Shown: positions 29,562-39,013 of the stretch, piece by piece
Position numbering within the stretch: the first letter of the stretch is position 1
Layout: every line of letters starts with the position of its first letter
Assembly (NCBI RefSeq): GCF_000209165.1
Contig: NC_009048.1
Location: 496,001-560,000 of the forward strand
Source: Scheffersomyces stipitis CBS 6054
Taxonomy: Eukaryota > Ascomycota > Pichiomycetes > Serinales > Debaryomycetaceae
Direction of reading: 5' to 3'
Length of the DNA stretch: 64,000 bases
Program-made: the position numbers and the translations under genes
The notes under the pieces: generated by a model
The model's input: only the letters and a program-made list of their open reading frames with translations
Database searches by the model: none
Told to the model about the DNA's origin: nothing

Positions 29562-30335
29562 CTATTTTGGATGCAAGTATGACACAACTCCGTTTCTACT
29601 CTTCTCCAACATCTCCTTATTCGTATCCGATATAGCAAATAAGTTGGGATCTGTGTGAACACCGAATAGTGGTGTCTGCACAATAATGAAATCCTCTTCT
29701 GAATCTTTATATCTTAAGAGTAGGGCCAGAGTGAAGAGAAACAATGTCAAAAAATCAGATCGTATGTGCAAGAGATGGACTCCACGATTCTGGTTATACC
29801 ATAAGGGAAACGTGTCTTCATATAAATTAAAATTGAAGGAATCTAGGAAGTTATCGTGGGGATAAACTTCTCGCCTTATCACCATTTCTATGTCATAATT
29901 GTTGGACTTGAGAGTGTATAACTCTCCTCGAATAAATCGATTGAGCTTAACTTTCAACAAAAAACTTATATATACCACACCTCTTGCTATCAGTTCGTTG
30001 TCGCCGTATAATGTTATGAATCTATCTACAACTCCATCTACTTGGGGCGAGATCAGGAAACTTTTTACTTGGAATTTCTTGGAAAGTGCATCTTCGAGAT
30101 TCAATTCAGATGAGGAAAGGAACTCTGCCTCGGTGTACGAAAGTACTAGTTTGAGGAACACTTCCTTTCGTTCTGTGGTCTTTGGCTGTAATTTGAGAAT
30201 ATAATTGATCACCTTCTCGTCGGTGATGATATTTTCGGCCTGTTTGGCTTGCGGAGGATCTGAAAGAAGAAGTCCCAGACCTTCTGGTTGGAACGAAGGG
30301 ACTCTCTTTCTTTTTCTAAAATTTGATCTATCCAT
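29562..30335 (-). CDS. Unrecognised protein with a possible divergent KH-like fold
   Basis: A 257-aa product that I do not recognise by name. It begins with a basic stretch (DRSNFRKRKRVPSF). The section from about 57 to 130 (VFLKLVLSYTEAEFLS, then KKFQVKSFLISPQVDGVVDRFITLYGDNELIARGVVYISFLL) has the order and hydrophobic pattern of an RNA-binding KH domain, including the VDRxxTLxGDxExxARxVxYI-type end, but the GXXG loop is absent. The second half contains a hydrophobic helix (FLTLFLFTLALLLRY). The KH idea is inference. It is divergent from NHP2 across 297 bp. Confidence 0.75.
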   Translation of the reverse strand: MDRSNFRKRKRVPSFQPEGLGLLLSDPPQAKQAENIITDEKVINYILKLQPKTTERKEVFLKLVLSYTEAEFLSSSELNLEDALSKKFQVKSFLISPQVDGVVDRFITLYGDNELIARGVVYISFLLKVKLNRFIRGELYTLKSNNYDIEMVIRREVYPHDNFLDSFNFNLYEDTFPLWYNQNRGVHLLHIRSDFLTLFLFTLALLLRYKDSEEDFIIVQTPLFGVHTDPNLFAISDTNKEMLEKSRNGVVSYLHPK

Positions 30336-30559
30336 TTAAAGTGAAGTATAGGAATCGAAATTCGAAAATTCTGGAAAAAACGAAAAGGACGCCACTGTAT
30401 TCTATAGTTGCAATATAAGTCAAATGGAGTTGCAATTTCAGACACGGATAGAACTTGAAGGCTAAAAGTATACTGGAAACTGTTTTGGTCAGCTGAATTT
30501 TCACACCTGACTTTAAAATGCAGTACGTCTTCGATTTCCCACTAACCAGATGCCATCGC

Positions 30560-30578
30560 TGAAAATTGAAATTTTTTT
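30560..30578. promoter_or_regulatory. RRPE-like element upstream of NHP2
   Basis: TGAAAATTGAAATTTTTTT, 55-75 bp before NHP2, matches the minus strand of the elements upstream of SEC26 and HAP3/RFT1 with one fewer A. RRPE elements mark ribosome-biogenesis genes in yeasts. Confidence 0.45.
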
Positions 30579-30632
30579 AGCTAGCACCATACAAATCTGG
30601 AGAACGCACAACAGCATACATAACCAGCAACA

Positions 30633-31097
30633 ATGGCCAAGAAGGAAAAGGTTAGCAAGTCTGAAGAGACAGAAGACAACTACGAAAAGAGACTTTCGGC
30701 TATCTTGCCATTTGCCAAACCTTTGGCTCCTAAGAAGTTGAACAAGAAGGTTCTCAAGACCGTGAAAAAGGCTTCCAAAGCCAAGCATGTCAAGAGAGGT
30801 GTCAAGGAAGTTGTCAAAGCATTAAGAAAGGGTGAAAAGGGTCTTGTAATCATTGCAGGAGACATTTCTCCAGCCGATGTTGTTTCTCATATCCCAGTTT
30901 TGTGTGAAGACAGCTCTGTCCCATATGTATTCATTCCCTCCAAGGAAGACTTGGGCTCTGCTGGTGCAACCAAGAGACCTACTTCTTGTGTGATGATTGT
31001 TCCAGGAGGAGGAAAGTCGAAGAAGAACGCCGACAAGACCGAAGAATACAGAGAGTCCTTCGACGAAGTCGTCAAGGAAATCCCAGCTTTGGAATAG
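30633..31097 (+). CDS. NHP2: H/ACA snoRNP protein Nhp2
   Basis: RNA-binding core protein of H/ACA ribonucleoproteins that guide pseudouridylation of rRNA, in the nucleolus. The 154-aa product is an L7Ae-family domain: lysine-rich N-terminus with EKRLSAILPFAKPLAPKKL, then KHVKRGVKEVVKALRKGEKGLVIIAGDISPADVVSHIPVLCED, the RNA-binding helix and strand typical of Nhp2, and PYVFIPSKEDLGSAGATKRPTSC. Length matches yeast Nhp2. Snu13 is the alternative but is shorter and lacks the N-terminal extension. No in-frame CTG was noticed, as expected for an abundant protein in the CUG clade. Confidence 0.95.
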   Translation: MAKKEKVSKSEETEDNYEKRLSAILPFAKPLAPKKLNKKVLKTVKKASKAKHVKRGVKEVVKALRKGEKGLVIIAGDISPADVVSHIPVLCEDSSVPYVFIPSKEDLGSAGATKRPTSCVMIVPGGGKSKKNADKTEEYRESFDEVVKEIPALE

Positions 31098-31958
31098 GTC
31101 TACCAGTGGGACTATATTCATTCCTGACGAATGATATGACGACTCTATTATTGGCATAGTAAGCATGGAGTGGGAGAACGCTCCGGAATCACAATACAAA
31201 ATGCAGACGTTTGTCCGCAGACATTCATATAGTCTTCTAGTTGGACTTCTTTCATTCTTATCCTTTTATATTCTTAATTTGTACTTTATAATCAACGAAA
31301 ACTTTAGAGTGATTCAGTAGGATCTGTTGGTGGGTTTAGAAATGAGTACTTTCACACGGACGGTTTTACTCTATGTAAGCTACAATTTCCATATATAATT
31401 GAGCATGTGTATGTCATTTCCTTGTTTGCTCATATGCTGGCATTCTCATATTTTTATATTCTCATACCATATTCTAGAGGAACTCTCCACTGCATTTGCT
31501 GAAATGACATTTCAGTAAGCAGAAAGAGATTTGGTTGAGCACTCTAAACTTCTTCCTATCTACGATAAAGATGTTCGTAGGCTCAAATTTTTCATTCCTG
31601 TGAGTTTCTTCCGAATCCTTTTATCTACACAGTGTAGTTCGACTCTATTACTGCGAAATTTATACACTCTTGACAAGAATATATACGCGAATGAATATGT
31701 TTTGAGCTCTCCTTCCAGCAAATCATCAACCTTGCTAATACAGAAAGGTAATTTCTGGTATTGGACTACTTCCTATATCGCCAAAGAACATTCAGAATCA
31801 CTATTCCCTTATCGTTCTCGAAAATTGCATCGTCATCTATCTTACATTGAGATCATTCTTAACATTTGCTTATTGAAGATCGAATTCCATACTCACCATC
31901 AATTTGATAACAAGTTATATCTAAATTTATTCAATCGCTTTCCCAATCTTTTCGTTCA
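31098..31958. other. NHP2 3' flank and promoter of the UBR7-like gene
   Basis: 861 bp. A 148-codon frame (31531-31977) runs into the next gene but contains no ATG at all, beginning at TTG, so it is not a gene. Nothing else recognised. Confidence 0.65.
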
Positions 31959-33332
31959 ATGGCAGAGGACTCTGTAACAGCTGTAGACTATCTTGAGAGC
32001 CAACTTAGACTCGAGCGAGAGGCTCGTGAGTTGATGCCATTTGAGCCGGACGAATGCACGTTTGAAAAAGGTGAATTGAGGCAACCAGTTTTCGCCTGCT
32101 TGACGTGTTCAAAAGAAAACAATGATACTCCCATTGGAGTATGCTATTCTTGTTCTATCCAATGTCACTCTACTCACGAACTTGTAGAGTTGTTCACTAA
32201 GCGTAACTTTACTTGTGATTGCGGTACCACAAAAATGGCCAAAACTAGCAATGGAGCTTGTCAGTTGAGACGGAAAGGCAACGATGTTGTGGGAGTATCT
32301 TCATTCAGTACTACTACTACTACTACCATGACAACAGGATCTTCTTCAAGAAGATTCTCTTCTACTTCTGCTTCATCTGTGCATCTCGATCTACCTGCTG
32401 AGGATATCCCTTCTCTGTCTAACATCTATAACCAGAACTATATGGGAACGTTTTGTTCTTGCAAGAAGCCATATAACCCCCTTGAAGAAACTGGAAATAT
32501 GATTCAATGCTACTTTGGCTTTGTATGTGGAGAAGACTGGTACCACGAAGAATGTATCTTAGGGTACGATAGAGGAACCTTCAAGACTAAGAAACAAATG
32601 ACTGGTGGTAACATTTTACACAAATTAGCTGAACCTGGTGAAGAAGCTCTGGTTGACCAACTGTTTAACACAACAGCTAATGAAAGTGTGGCTGAAGATG
32701 ACGATGAAGTGAAAGTTCCTCATTTCCCAGACTTGGAGGATTTTGAAGTATTCATCTGTTGGAAATGTGTTGAACAGTTCAAGTTGGTTTTTGAACTAAT
32801 TGAAGACGATAAAGAAATTGTATTCAGTAGGCTTCCTCATTTCAATGGAATTCTGTCTGAATCTGAGTGGGAACAATTGTACTCTGAGTTCATATCATCT
32901 AAGACTGAAGAAACTACTTCGAAGAGAATAAAGCTTGAAACTAAAGAAAGTGGTACAACACCTTATTCTCTTTTCTTGACACCTAATTTCAGAGAAAAAT
33001 TGATTCTGTTGACAAAAATTCTTGACAAGGACTCCTCCTTGTTGAAATTCTTACTAAATCACGAATACTTGTACTTGGACGATCCAGTATTTGAACCACC
33101 AGAAGAAGCTCTTTCCAACGATGGAGCATCCTCGGCTACTGGATCTTTACTTGATCTCGGAAGCGCTGCACTCCTGTCACTTCCAAGAGAAAAGGCTATT
33201 GAAGGTTTACAGGCCTATGACAAAATAAGGTCTAAGCTCAGGGAGTTCTTCAAGCCGTTTGCTGAGAAAGGAGAAGTGGTAGCAGAAGATAAAGTTCGTG
33301 AGTTTTTCGCAGCTCTCAAGGATCAGAAATAA
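31959..33332 (+). CDS. UBR-box/PHD protein (UBR7/Mlo2 family)
   Basis: Putative E3-type protein of the UBR7/Mlo2 family. The 457-aa product carries a UBR-type zinc finger at about 38-100 (CTFEKGELRQPVFACLTC, GVCYSCSIQCHSTHELVELF, NFTCDCGTTKM), a Ser/Thr-rich linker, and a PHD-like finger at about 165-205 (FCSCKKPY, MIQCYFGFVCGEDWYHEECIL) extended to a CWKC pair near 264. UBR7 proteins lack the RING of larger UBR ligases, and human UBR7 acts on histone H2B; a function here is inferred only from family. The motif SLSNIYNQNYMGTFC preceding the PHD is typical of the family; its CTG codon would give SSSN. Confidence 0.88.
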   Translation: MAEDSVTAVDYLESQLRLEREARELMPFEPDECTFEKGELRQPVFACLTCSKENNDTPIGVCYSCSIQCHSTHELVELFTKRNFTCDCGTTKMAKTSNGACQLRRKGNDVVGVSSFSTTTTTTMTTGSSSRRFSSTSASSVHLDLPAEDIPSLSNIYNQNYMGTFCSCKKPYNPLEETGNMIQCYFGFVCGEDWYHEECILGYDRGTFKTKKQMTGGNILHKLAEPGEEALVDQLFNTTANESVAEDDDEVKVPHFPDLEDFEVFICWKCVEQFKLVFELIEDDKEIVFSRLPHFNGILSESEWEQLYSEFISSKTEETTSKRIKLETKESGTTPYSLFLTPNFREKLILLTKILDKDSSLLKFLLNHEYLYLDDPVFEPPEEALSNDGASSATGSLLDLGSAALLSLPREKAIEGLQAYDKIRSKLREFFKPFAEKGEVVAEDKVREFFAALKDQK

Positions 33333-33426
33333 CTAATGAATGAATCGTGAATTAAATATTTACAAATGTATACTATAATATTGCTATTAATGTGTATGCG
33401 TTAGGGTTATAATCTTTACGCTTAGA

Positions 33427-36400
33427 TCATTTCTTCTTGTTGCTAGCCTTCTTCTTATCCAATTTGTTGAACTCTTCCTTCCATACCTCGTTACCTTCAT
33501 CACTAGACAAGTTGGGGAATATTTCGTCAAATACATCCTGGTACCATTCGACGGGGATAAATTTAACACCCTCCTTTACTTCTTCAGGGATTTCTTCAAG
33601 TTCGTTTTCAATATCCTTGGGGAAGATAATGGTGTTACATCCGTATCTCTTAGCACCTAAGATCTTTTCTCTTAAACCTCCAACGGCCAATACCCTACCA
33701 GTAACAGTGATCTCACCTGTCATGGCAATTGTAGGAGGCAAAGGCTTTTGAAGAGCTAATGAAATCAATGAAGATGTGAAGGAAATACCAGCGGAAGGAC
33801 CATCCTTTGGAATAGCACCGTCAGGACAGTGAACATGAATCTCAGCAGCTTCAAAGAATCTGTTTTCTGGGTAGTTCTTGACCATGTACAGTTTGGCAAA
33901 AGAATAAGCGATGGAAGCAGATTCCTTCATGACATCCTTGAGGCTACCAGTAACATGAATACTAGCATGTCCCGAACCTGATCCAATAGAGTGTGTTAAG
34001 ATAGATTCAATGTACAATGCATCTCCATTACCAGAAGTACTATACGAAAGACCAGTAGCAACACCAGGAGGAGGGATGTCGTAGACACGGTCCCTAGTAT
34101 AAATCTCTGGTCCAACATAATCCTTCAAGTTGGCAGAAGTGATTTCCAACTTTATGTCATCTGGAATTTCCAACTTCACGACTTCCTCTTCTTCTTCATC
34201 TGATTTAAGTTCTTCTGATTCGACAGGTTTGGCTTCGTCAACCTTCTGAGAAGCAGATTCTACACTAGGTTCTTCAATGGACTGGGCCTTTACTGTAGCA
34301 TCTTCAACAGAAATCTCAGTAACAGAACCAGTGATAGCTTCTGACTTAGCTTCTTCAGATTTCGATTTTGATTCGCCTTCTCTAGCTTCAACTTCTTCCA
34401 CGATCTTGAGAGAGGCCTTGCTGAAGATTCTGGTGATAAGCTTTTTGATGTTTCTCAATCCACTTTCACGACAGTACTTCTCTATCAATCTAGAAATGGT
34501 CTTCGTCTCAATTACAACATGCCCACCTTCCAATCCAGCTTTTTTGGCTGCATCTGGAATCAAGTGTCTTTTGGCAATCTCAATTTTCTCATTGTTGGTG
34601 TAACCATTGACTTCAATGATTTCCATACGGTCTCTCAACGGAGGAGAAATGTTGCCCAAATAATTAGCAGTACAAACAAACAACACCTTGGACAAATCGA
34701 CCTTGACATCAATGTAGTTGTCAACAAAGGCATTATTCTGTTCAGGGTCCAAGATCTCCAAAAAGGCTGAAGAGGCACCCCCACTACGACTTAAGTCCAA
34801 CTTGTCAATTTCATCAATCAACATCAATGGATTGGACGTTTTGGCTTGCTTCAACGCAGAAATGATACGACCAGGAATTGATCCAACATATGTTCTTCTA
34901 TGACCTTTAACTTCGTGAACATCCTGGATACCACCCATGGCGATTCTAACATACTTACGGTTCAATGACTCGGCAATAGACTTGGCTATGGATGTTTTAC
35001 CAGTACCGGGTGGGCCTGTCAAACACAATATCTTCCCATCGACTTTTCCTGAAACTCTGCCCATAGAGATGAACTCTAAGATTCTGTCCTTGACATCTTT
35101 CAACCCATAGTGGTCCCTGTCCAAGATCTCTCTGGCCTGCTTGATATTAAAGCGATCCTTAGAATAGATTCCCCAGGGAATCGAAGTCAACCAATCCAAG
35201 TATCTCTCACTAACACCAAGCTCACTCGAGTGTTCGTTCTGACTTTCCATTTTTGCCTTTTCGGCATTGTATGCTTCAAGAGCCTCTTCTGTCATCTTCA
35301 AATGTTTGAGACGCTCATCAAATTTCGACGTCTTTTTGTCATCAGACTCTACAATTCCAGCACGCTTTTGCAATTCCTTGATAAATTCCTTTATGAAGAG
35401 TCTCGTTTGGTATTCATCGGCCTTGGTACTCAAGTTATGGATGGTGTTCTCTTTAATTAAGCTTGCCTTGAGTTCAACTTTCAACAATTCCAAAGCCTTT
35501 GATAATCTTGTCTGGATGTTCAATGATTCCAAGATCTCTTGGATCTTCTTGGGGTCTCCATGAATAGTGGAGCCTACAAAATCGGCAAATCTGGGTGGAT
35601 CGTTCACCAATTCTGTACCTTCTTTGATCTGGAGCTTTTCAAGGGGATTCTTTGCGCCCATCTTCGACAAAAGAGCCTTTAAGGATTCTACCAATGACTT
35701 GATATCGGTCGAAGTCTTATCGAAAGGCTCATCTTTGACAGGTTTCACGGTAGCATAGGACACTTTGAGACCTTTCAAATAAGAAGTAGGAAAGTTTTCT
35801 CCCTCCTTTCTGGTCTCAGTTTCGCCCTTCTTCTCACTGGGAGTGCTAAGGTCAGCCAACAGACATCTTTCAAGAGGATACCCCAAGACATTGAACACTC
35901 CTGGTCTTGGAGTCGTGTGTCTGATAATTTGACAGTGTACACCAATGTTGTACACTGAATCCTTACTATTGATGACATCAGTATCTCCTTCATTTGGATC
36001 TTTGACGTGGAACAATACAAAGTAGGGCTCCCTCTTGTCGATGATGGTGTAGATCGACCTGATCACTTCTGGATCCGTAATATTGATAGCAAAAGGACGT
36101 CCGGGAAGAGGGGGACGATCCTTCATTGGAATGGCCAATAGCGGAGGATACAAGCCTGTACCGGCGTTCGTTACTATCTCGTTAGGCTCATCGTTATCGT
36201 TATTGTTGTTGTTATTGTTATTATTGTTATTGCTGTTTCCACTAGGTGGAGCTGACGCTCCACCAGCAGCAGAAGAAGACCCAGAAACGTTTTCTACAGA
36301 ACTCTCGCTTACTCCATCCGTTTCCACAATGGCATCTTTATCAATTTCTGGTTTTTCAATCTCGTCCTTTTCATTTTTCTCGGCTTCTGGTTTGATTTCA

Positions 36401-36687
36401 TCGTTTCCGTCATGTTTGTCATTTTCGACATTACTCTTCTCAGAAATGCCAGATTCACCAGAAGGCTCTGGACCTGATTCTGGAACATCTCCTTCGGGCT
36501 TCTCGGTCAATAGAATGCTGGAATACCTCTTGAACTGCGCCGGCAACTCGGTGAGTTCTGAATTGAGTAGATACGGCTGCGATCTGACAGAACTCGTTGC
36601 AAACCGAATCTGGCTGGCTACAAGTGGAGAAACCACGTATTTGCCGACGACACGACGGAGTGAACTCGTGCACGATGTCCTTAGCAT
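33427..36687 (-). CDS. PIM1: Mitochondrial Lon protease
   Basis: ATP-dependent protease that degrades misfolded matrix proteins and maintains mitochondrial DNA. The 1086-aa product has a basic mitochondrial presequence (MLRTSCTSSLRRVVGKYVV), an acidic low-complexity stretch with an Asn run (about 60-170), the Lon N-domain (about 195-500), the AAA module with Walker A GPPGTGKT near 560 and Walker B MLIDEIDKLD, and the protease domain with catalytic Ser in PKDGPSAG near 964 and Lys in GGLREKILGAK near 1007. Between the AAA and protease domains lies a Glu/Ser/Val-rich insertion of about 85 residues. It also carries a helical Lys/Glu coil typical of Lon before the AAA module. CACGTG lies upstream. 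Confidence 0.97.
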   Translation of the reverse strand: MLRTSCTSSLRRVVGKYVVSPLVASQIRFATSSVRSQPYLLNSELTELPAQFKRYSSILLTEKPEGDVPESGPEPSGESGISEKSNVENDKHDGNDEIKPEAEKNEKDEIEKPEIDKDAIVETDGVSESSVENVSGSSSAAGGASAPPSGNSNNNNNNNNNNNDNDEPNEIVTNAGTGLYPPLLAIPMKDRPPLPGRPFAINITDPEVIRSIYTIIDKREPYFVLFHVKDPNEGDTDVINSKDSVYNIGVHCQIIRHTTPRPGVFNVLGYPLERCLLADLSTPSEKKGETETRKEGENFPTSYLKGLKVSYATVKPVKDEPFDKTSTDIKSLVESLKALLSKMGAKNPLEKLQIKEGTELVNDPPRFADFVGSTIHGDPKKIQEILESLNIQTRLSKALELLKVELKASLIKENTIHNLSTKADEYQTRLFIKEFIKELQKRAGIVESDDKKTSKFDERLKHLKMTEEALEAYNAEKAKMESQNEHSSELGVSERYLDWLTSIPWGIYSKDRFNIKQAREILDRDHYGLKDVKDRILEFISMGRVSGKVDGKILCLTGPPGTGKTSIAKSIAESLNRKYVRIAMGGIQDVHEVKGHRRTYVGSIPGRIISALKQAKTSNPLMLIDEIDKLDLSRSGGASSAFLEILDPEQNNAFVDNYIDVKVDLSKVLFVCTANYLGNISPPLRDRMEIIEVNGYTNNEKIEIAKRHLIPDAAKKAGLEGGHVVIETKTISRLIEKYCRESGLRNIKKLITRIFSKASLKIVEEVEAREGESKSKSEEAKSEAITGSVTEISVEDATVKAQSIEEPSVESASQKVDEAKPVESEELKSDEEEEEVVKLEIPDDIKLEITSANLKDYVGPEIYTRDRVYDIPPPGVATGLSYSTSGNGDALYIESILTHSIGSGSGHASIHVTGSLKDVMKESASIAYSFAKLYMVKNYPENRFFEAAEIHVHCPDGAIPKDGPSAGISFTSSLISLALQKPLPPTIAMTGEITVTGRVLAVGGLREKILGAKRYGCNTIIFPKDIENELEEIPEEVKEGVKFIPVEWYQDVFDEIFPNLSSDEGNEVWKEEFNKLDKKKASNKKK
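36199..36237 (-). repeat. Trinucleotide tract encoding poly-Asn in PIM1
   Basis: GTT/ATT-type triplets give a run of 11 Asn on the minus strand, in the acidic N-terminal spacer after the presequence. Likely length-variable between strains. Confidence 0.8.
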
Positions 36688-37205
36688 GGTGCTATACTTC
36701 TGGAGCTGTTTCCGTGGATGGAGAAGGACGAATCGCTGGTGGCAATGAAAAGAGTGTGGGTGAAAAAGATGGATTCTCTGGACGTTATAGCAATTAGTAA
36801 TTTGTGCAGTTTGATCTCAACGACCGGCGCCGTGCCGGAAGTCATGTGGCGACTAAGCGCGAGCTCCGATAGCAAAGAGAGAGAGCAACCAAGAAAAATA
36901 GGCTCACGTGAGTTTATTGAATTCACAGTAGTGGGTCAATTTACTTCGTATATATAGATTAACCTGGTTAGAATTGAATGAACTGGGAAGAGGCAGACTT
37001 TTTGAGTTCTTCTCGTGGAGTTGCGTTTCCGGCGTTGATCTTTTTTCCACCTCTCTGGAGTTGGGCACTCTAGTCAAATACGCAAATGGATAATCTATTT
37101 GGTTCATACAGTTGATACACATACATGTTTTGCATCGGTATGCTGATAGTACATAATATATTTATCTATATTGCGTTCACAGAAATGTCTATCGTTACTT
37201 CCTTG
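36688..37205. other. PIM1 promoter and 3' flank of next gene
   Basis: 518 bp, no supported gene; short overlapping frames only. Palindromic CTCACGTGAG lies at 36903-36912. Confidence 0.65.
36905..36910. promoter_or_regulatory. CACGTG E-box upstream of PIM1
   Basis: Within the 10-bp palindrome CTCACGTGAG, about 220 bp before PIM1. Confidence 0.45.
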
Positions 37206-38525
37206 TTAGTCTATCCTGAACGTATTATGTTTCCGACGCTTAGCAGGCTCTGGAACGGGGGACAACTCTAATTGTCTCTTATGCTGCGGCTTGGGTGGAC
37301 TTTCGTCCGTTGCAAAGTTTCCATCTTCATAGTAATTCAAAGAGTTGAGATTCTCATCTTCGAGCCCAAGACTATGCGGTTTCTTTCCTGGAGCCGTTAA
37401 GGGCACTTTAGTAGCTCCTGATTTCCACAATTGCAACTTCTTCGTCTTCTTCTTTTCAGGCAATACGTCTCCTGAAACATTTCCTACAAGTGTCGAGTTG
37501 GCACTAGCAAAAGTATCCTCGTCAGTCTGTAAAGTATTGTCGAATTTTTCGATTCTCGTGACTTTTCCGTTGCCGAATCCGGTCTCTTCAATGTCTCGTG
37601 ACACTGGAGCCGAAGTTTTGTCTGAAGAAACCCTCATTGGGGTGAATTCCGGAGAAGGCGAGCTTGAACCTGATGATTTGTCGAAGTTCTCTATAAAAGA
37701 TTTACGTGAAGGAGTTTTTGCAGGTGAACTTCGTAAGACAGAAGTAGTAGCAGATTTCGCTCCGATCTCTGCTTCGGTTTCTGCTTCTGCAGTTTTTGGA
37801 GGCTCGTTTTCGTCTTTCTGTGCTTCTATTTTTTGGGTTAGTGTCGTCAATTTTGTTGGTGGCTTCGAAATTCCAAACTTAGACGTCACTGGAGAATTGC
37901 CCAATTCGTGTAAATTCCTGGCTGTGATGTATTTTCCACGTGGTTTACTAATAGTCCTATTCAGTATGGGTGTCAAAACTGTGGAAACATCTGACGAATA
38001 TATTGACTTGTTAATAGAGTTGAAAGTGGGCGATAGATAGTTTCTTTCACTGGACACAGACGTAGGTCTGGCTAATGGAAACTTTTTGATAGAAGATAAT
38101 GTTGCTGATTTCGGTCTTGAGAGCCCGTTGAGGTTGATTCGCGGTCTAAACGAACTTGAACTAGGCACACTGAACATTGGTTTAGATGTATCTTTGGCTG
38201 CTTCTTTGGCTGCTGCTAGCTGTAGTTTGAGTTTGGCCACTTCGTCTTGTGCACTTTCAAGTTTAGCCTCCTGCAATTTCAACTTGGTCAGGCTCTCCTG
38301 TTTCAACTTGTTTGTGTATAATTCGTATTCATTGAGCTGTTTTTTCATTTGGACAAGCTCATCGGGTTCGTTGGTCTTTGCTCTCTTGGGCTTGTTTCTG
38401 TTGAGCGTGACTACACGAAGCACGGCCAAGCGGATAAGACTCTTGCGGAGTTCGTCCTGGTGAAGAATTTCACTCAACTCGTCGTGGCCCCTGAAGTGAT
38501 TCTGTAACTTTTCCAGGTCTATCAT
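37206..38525 (-). CDS. Unrecognised coiled-coil, Ser/Pro-rich protein
   Basis: A 439-aa product I do not recognise. The N-terminus (about 1-50) is helical (LEKLQNHFRGHDELSEILHQDELRKS in part), then a Lys/Glu/Leu coiled coil at about 55-110, then a long Ser/Thr/Pro-rich region with many SP and TP sites (SPTFNS, LTPILN, SPAKTPSRKS, SPEFTPMR), which look like CDK targets, and a basic C-terminus (KRRKHNTFRID) with a plausible nuclear signal. This resembles cell-cycle or spindle-associated proteins in general terms only. It shares a promoter with the divergent RRN10-like gene. Confidence 0.8.
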   Translation of the reverse strand: MIDLEKLQNHFRGHDELSEILHQDELRKSLIRLAVLRVVTLNRNKPKRAKTNEPDELVQMKKQLNEYELYTNKLKQESLTKLKLQEAKLESAQDEVAKLKLQLAAAKEAAKDTSKPMFSVPSSSSFRPRINLNGLSRPKSATLSSIKKFPLARPTSVSSERNYLSPTFNSINKSIYSSDVSTVLTPILNRTISKPRGKYITARNLHELGNSPVTSKFGISKPPTKLTTLTQKIEAQKDENEPPKTAEAETEAEIGAKSATTSVLRSSPAKTPSRKSFIENFDKSSGSSSPSPEFTPMRVSSDKTSAPVSRDIEETGFGNGKVTRIEKFDNTLQTDEDTFASANSTLVGNVSGDVLPEKKKTKKLQLWKSGATKVPLTAPGKKPHSLGLEDENLNSLNYYEDGNFATDESPPKPQHKRQLELSPVPEPAKRRKHNTFRID

Positions 38526-39013
38526 TACGTTTCTTATTTGTGATAGGGTGAGTATACAAAGTAGAATATGTGAATATTTCTAAATGAAAAAATCGTGTCT
38601 CAATGTTTGTAAACATGCAACAGGTGCGAAACTGTGTCGCACCAAAAGCGTGGAGTAATGCGACATTAGAAGGAGGAGCTCTTTGTGTCTTGATATCTGC
38701 GACATTGTGTATAGTTAAGAAGGATTATATCTCTTCGACTCGTGTAATTCTTCTATGTTTCAAAAAGACACATCTTGGCAAGTCTGAGAGTTACAATAGC
38801 GAATATTCAAACGTGGTCGTCTTTTTCTTTGCCTTAGTGCCTATTCTCCACCCTCTGTATTACCTGAACTTTGAAATTCTTCTCTGGCTCTTCTCTCCTG
38901 CATACGTCTGATACATTATTATTCTGCAATATGCCATACAATTTTTCACCCATATACCTATTTTCAATTCTACTCCTCCTAAATCAACTGCAAAACTGGC
39001 TACTGCTCTGTCC
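38526..39013. other. Divergent promoter, coiled-coil gene / RRN10-like
   Basis: 488 bp without a supported gene (a 102-codon frame from 38603 overlaps promoter motifs and has no family features). Two exact ATGTCGCA copies and one variant occur here. Confidence 0.6.
38623..38705. promoter_or_regulatory. Cluster of ATGTCGCA motifs with inverted repeat
   Basis: GGTGCGA (38623-38629) and TCGCACC (38637-38643) form a 7-bp inverted repeat whose right half carries GTGTCGCA; exact copies on the minus strand (TGCGACAT) follow at 38659-38666 and 38698-38705. Densest cluster of this 8-mer in the window. Confidence 0.4.

Noticed and set aside
31531..31977. 148-codon frame upstream of and overlapping the UBR7-like gene
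   Set aside because: It contains no ATG (starts at TTG), overlaps the next start and has no family features.
36083..36748. 221-codon plus-strand frame opposite PIM1
   Set aside because: Its Leu runs are the reverse of the Asn/Asp repeats in PIM1; the minus-strand protein is clearly real.
38603..38911. 102-codon frame in the RRN10-like promoter
   Set aside because: It overlaps clustered promoter motifs and shows no family features.
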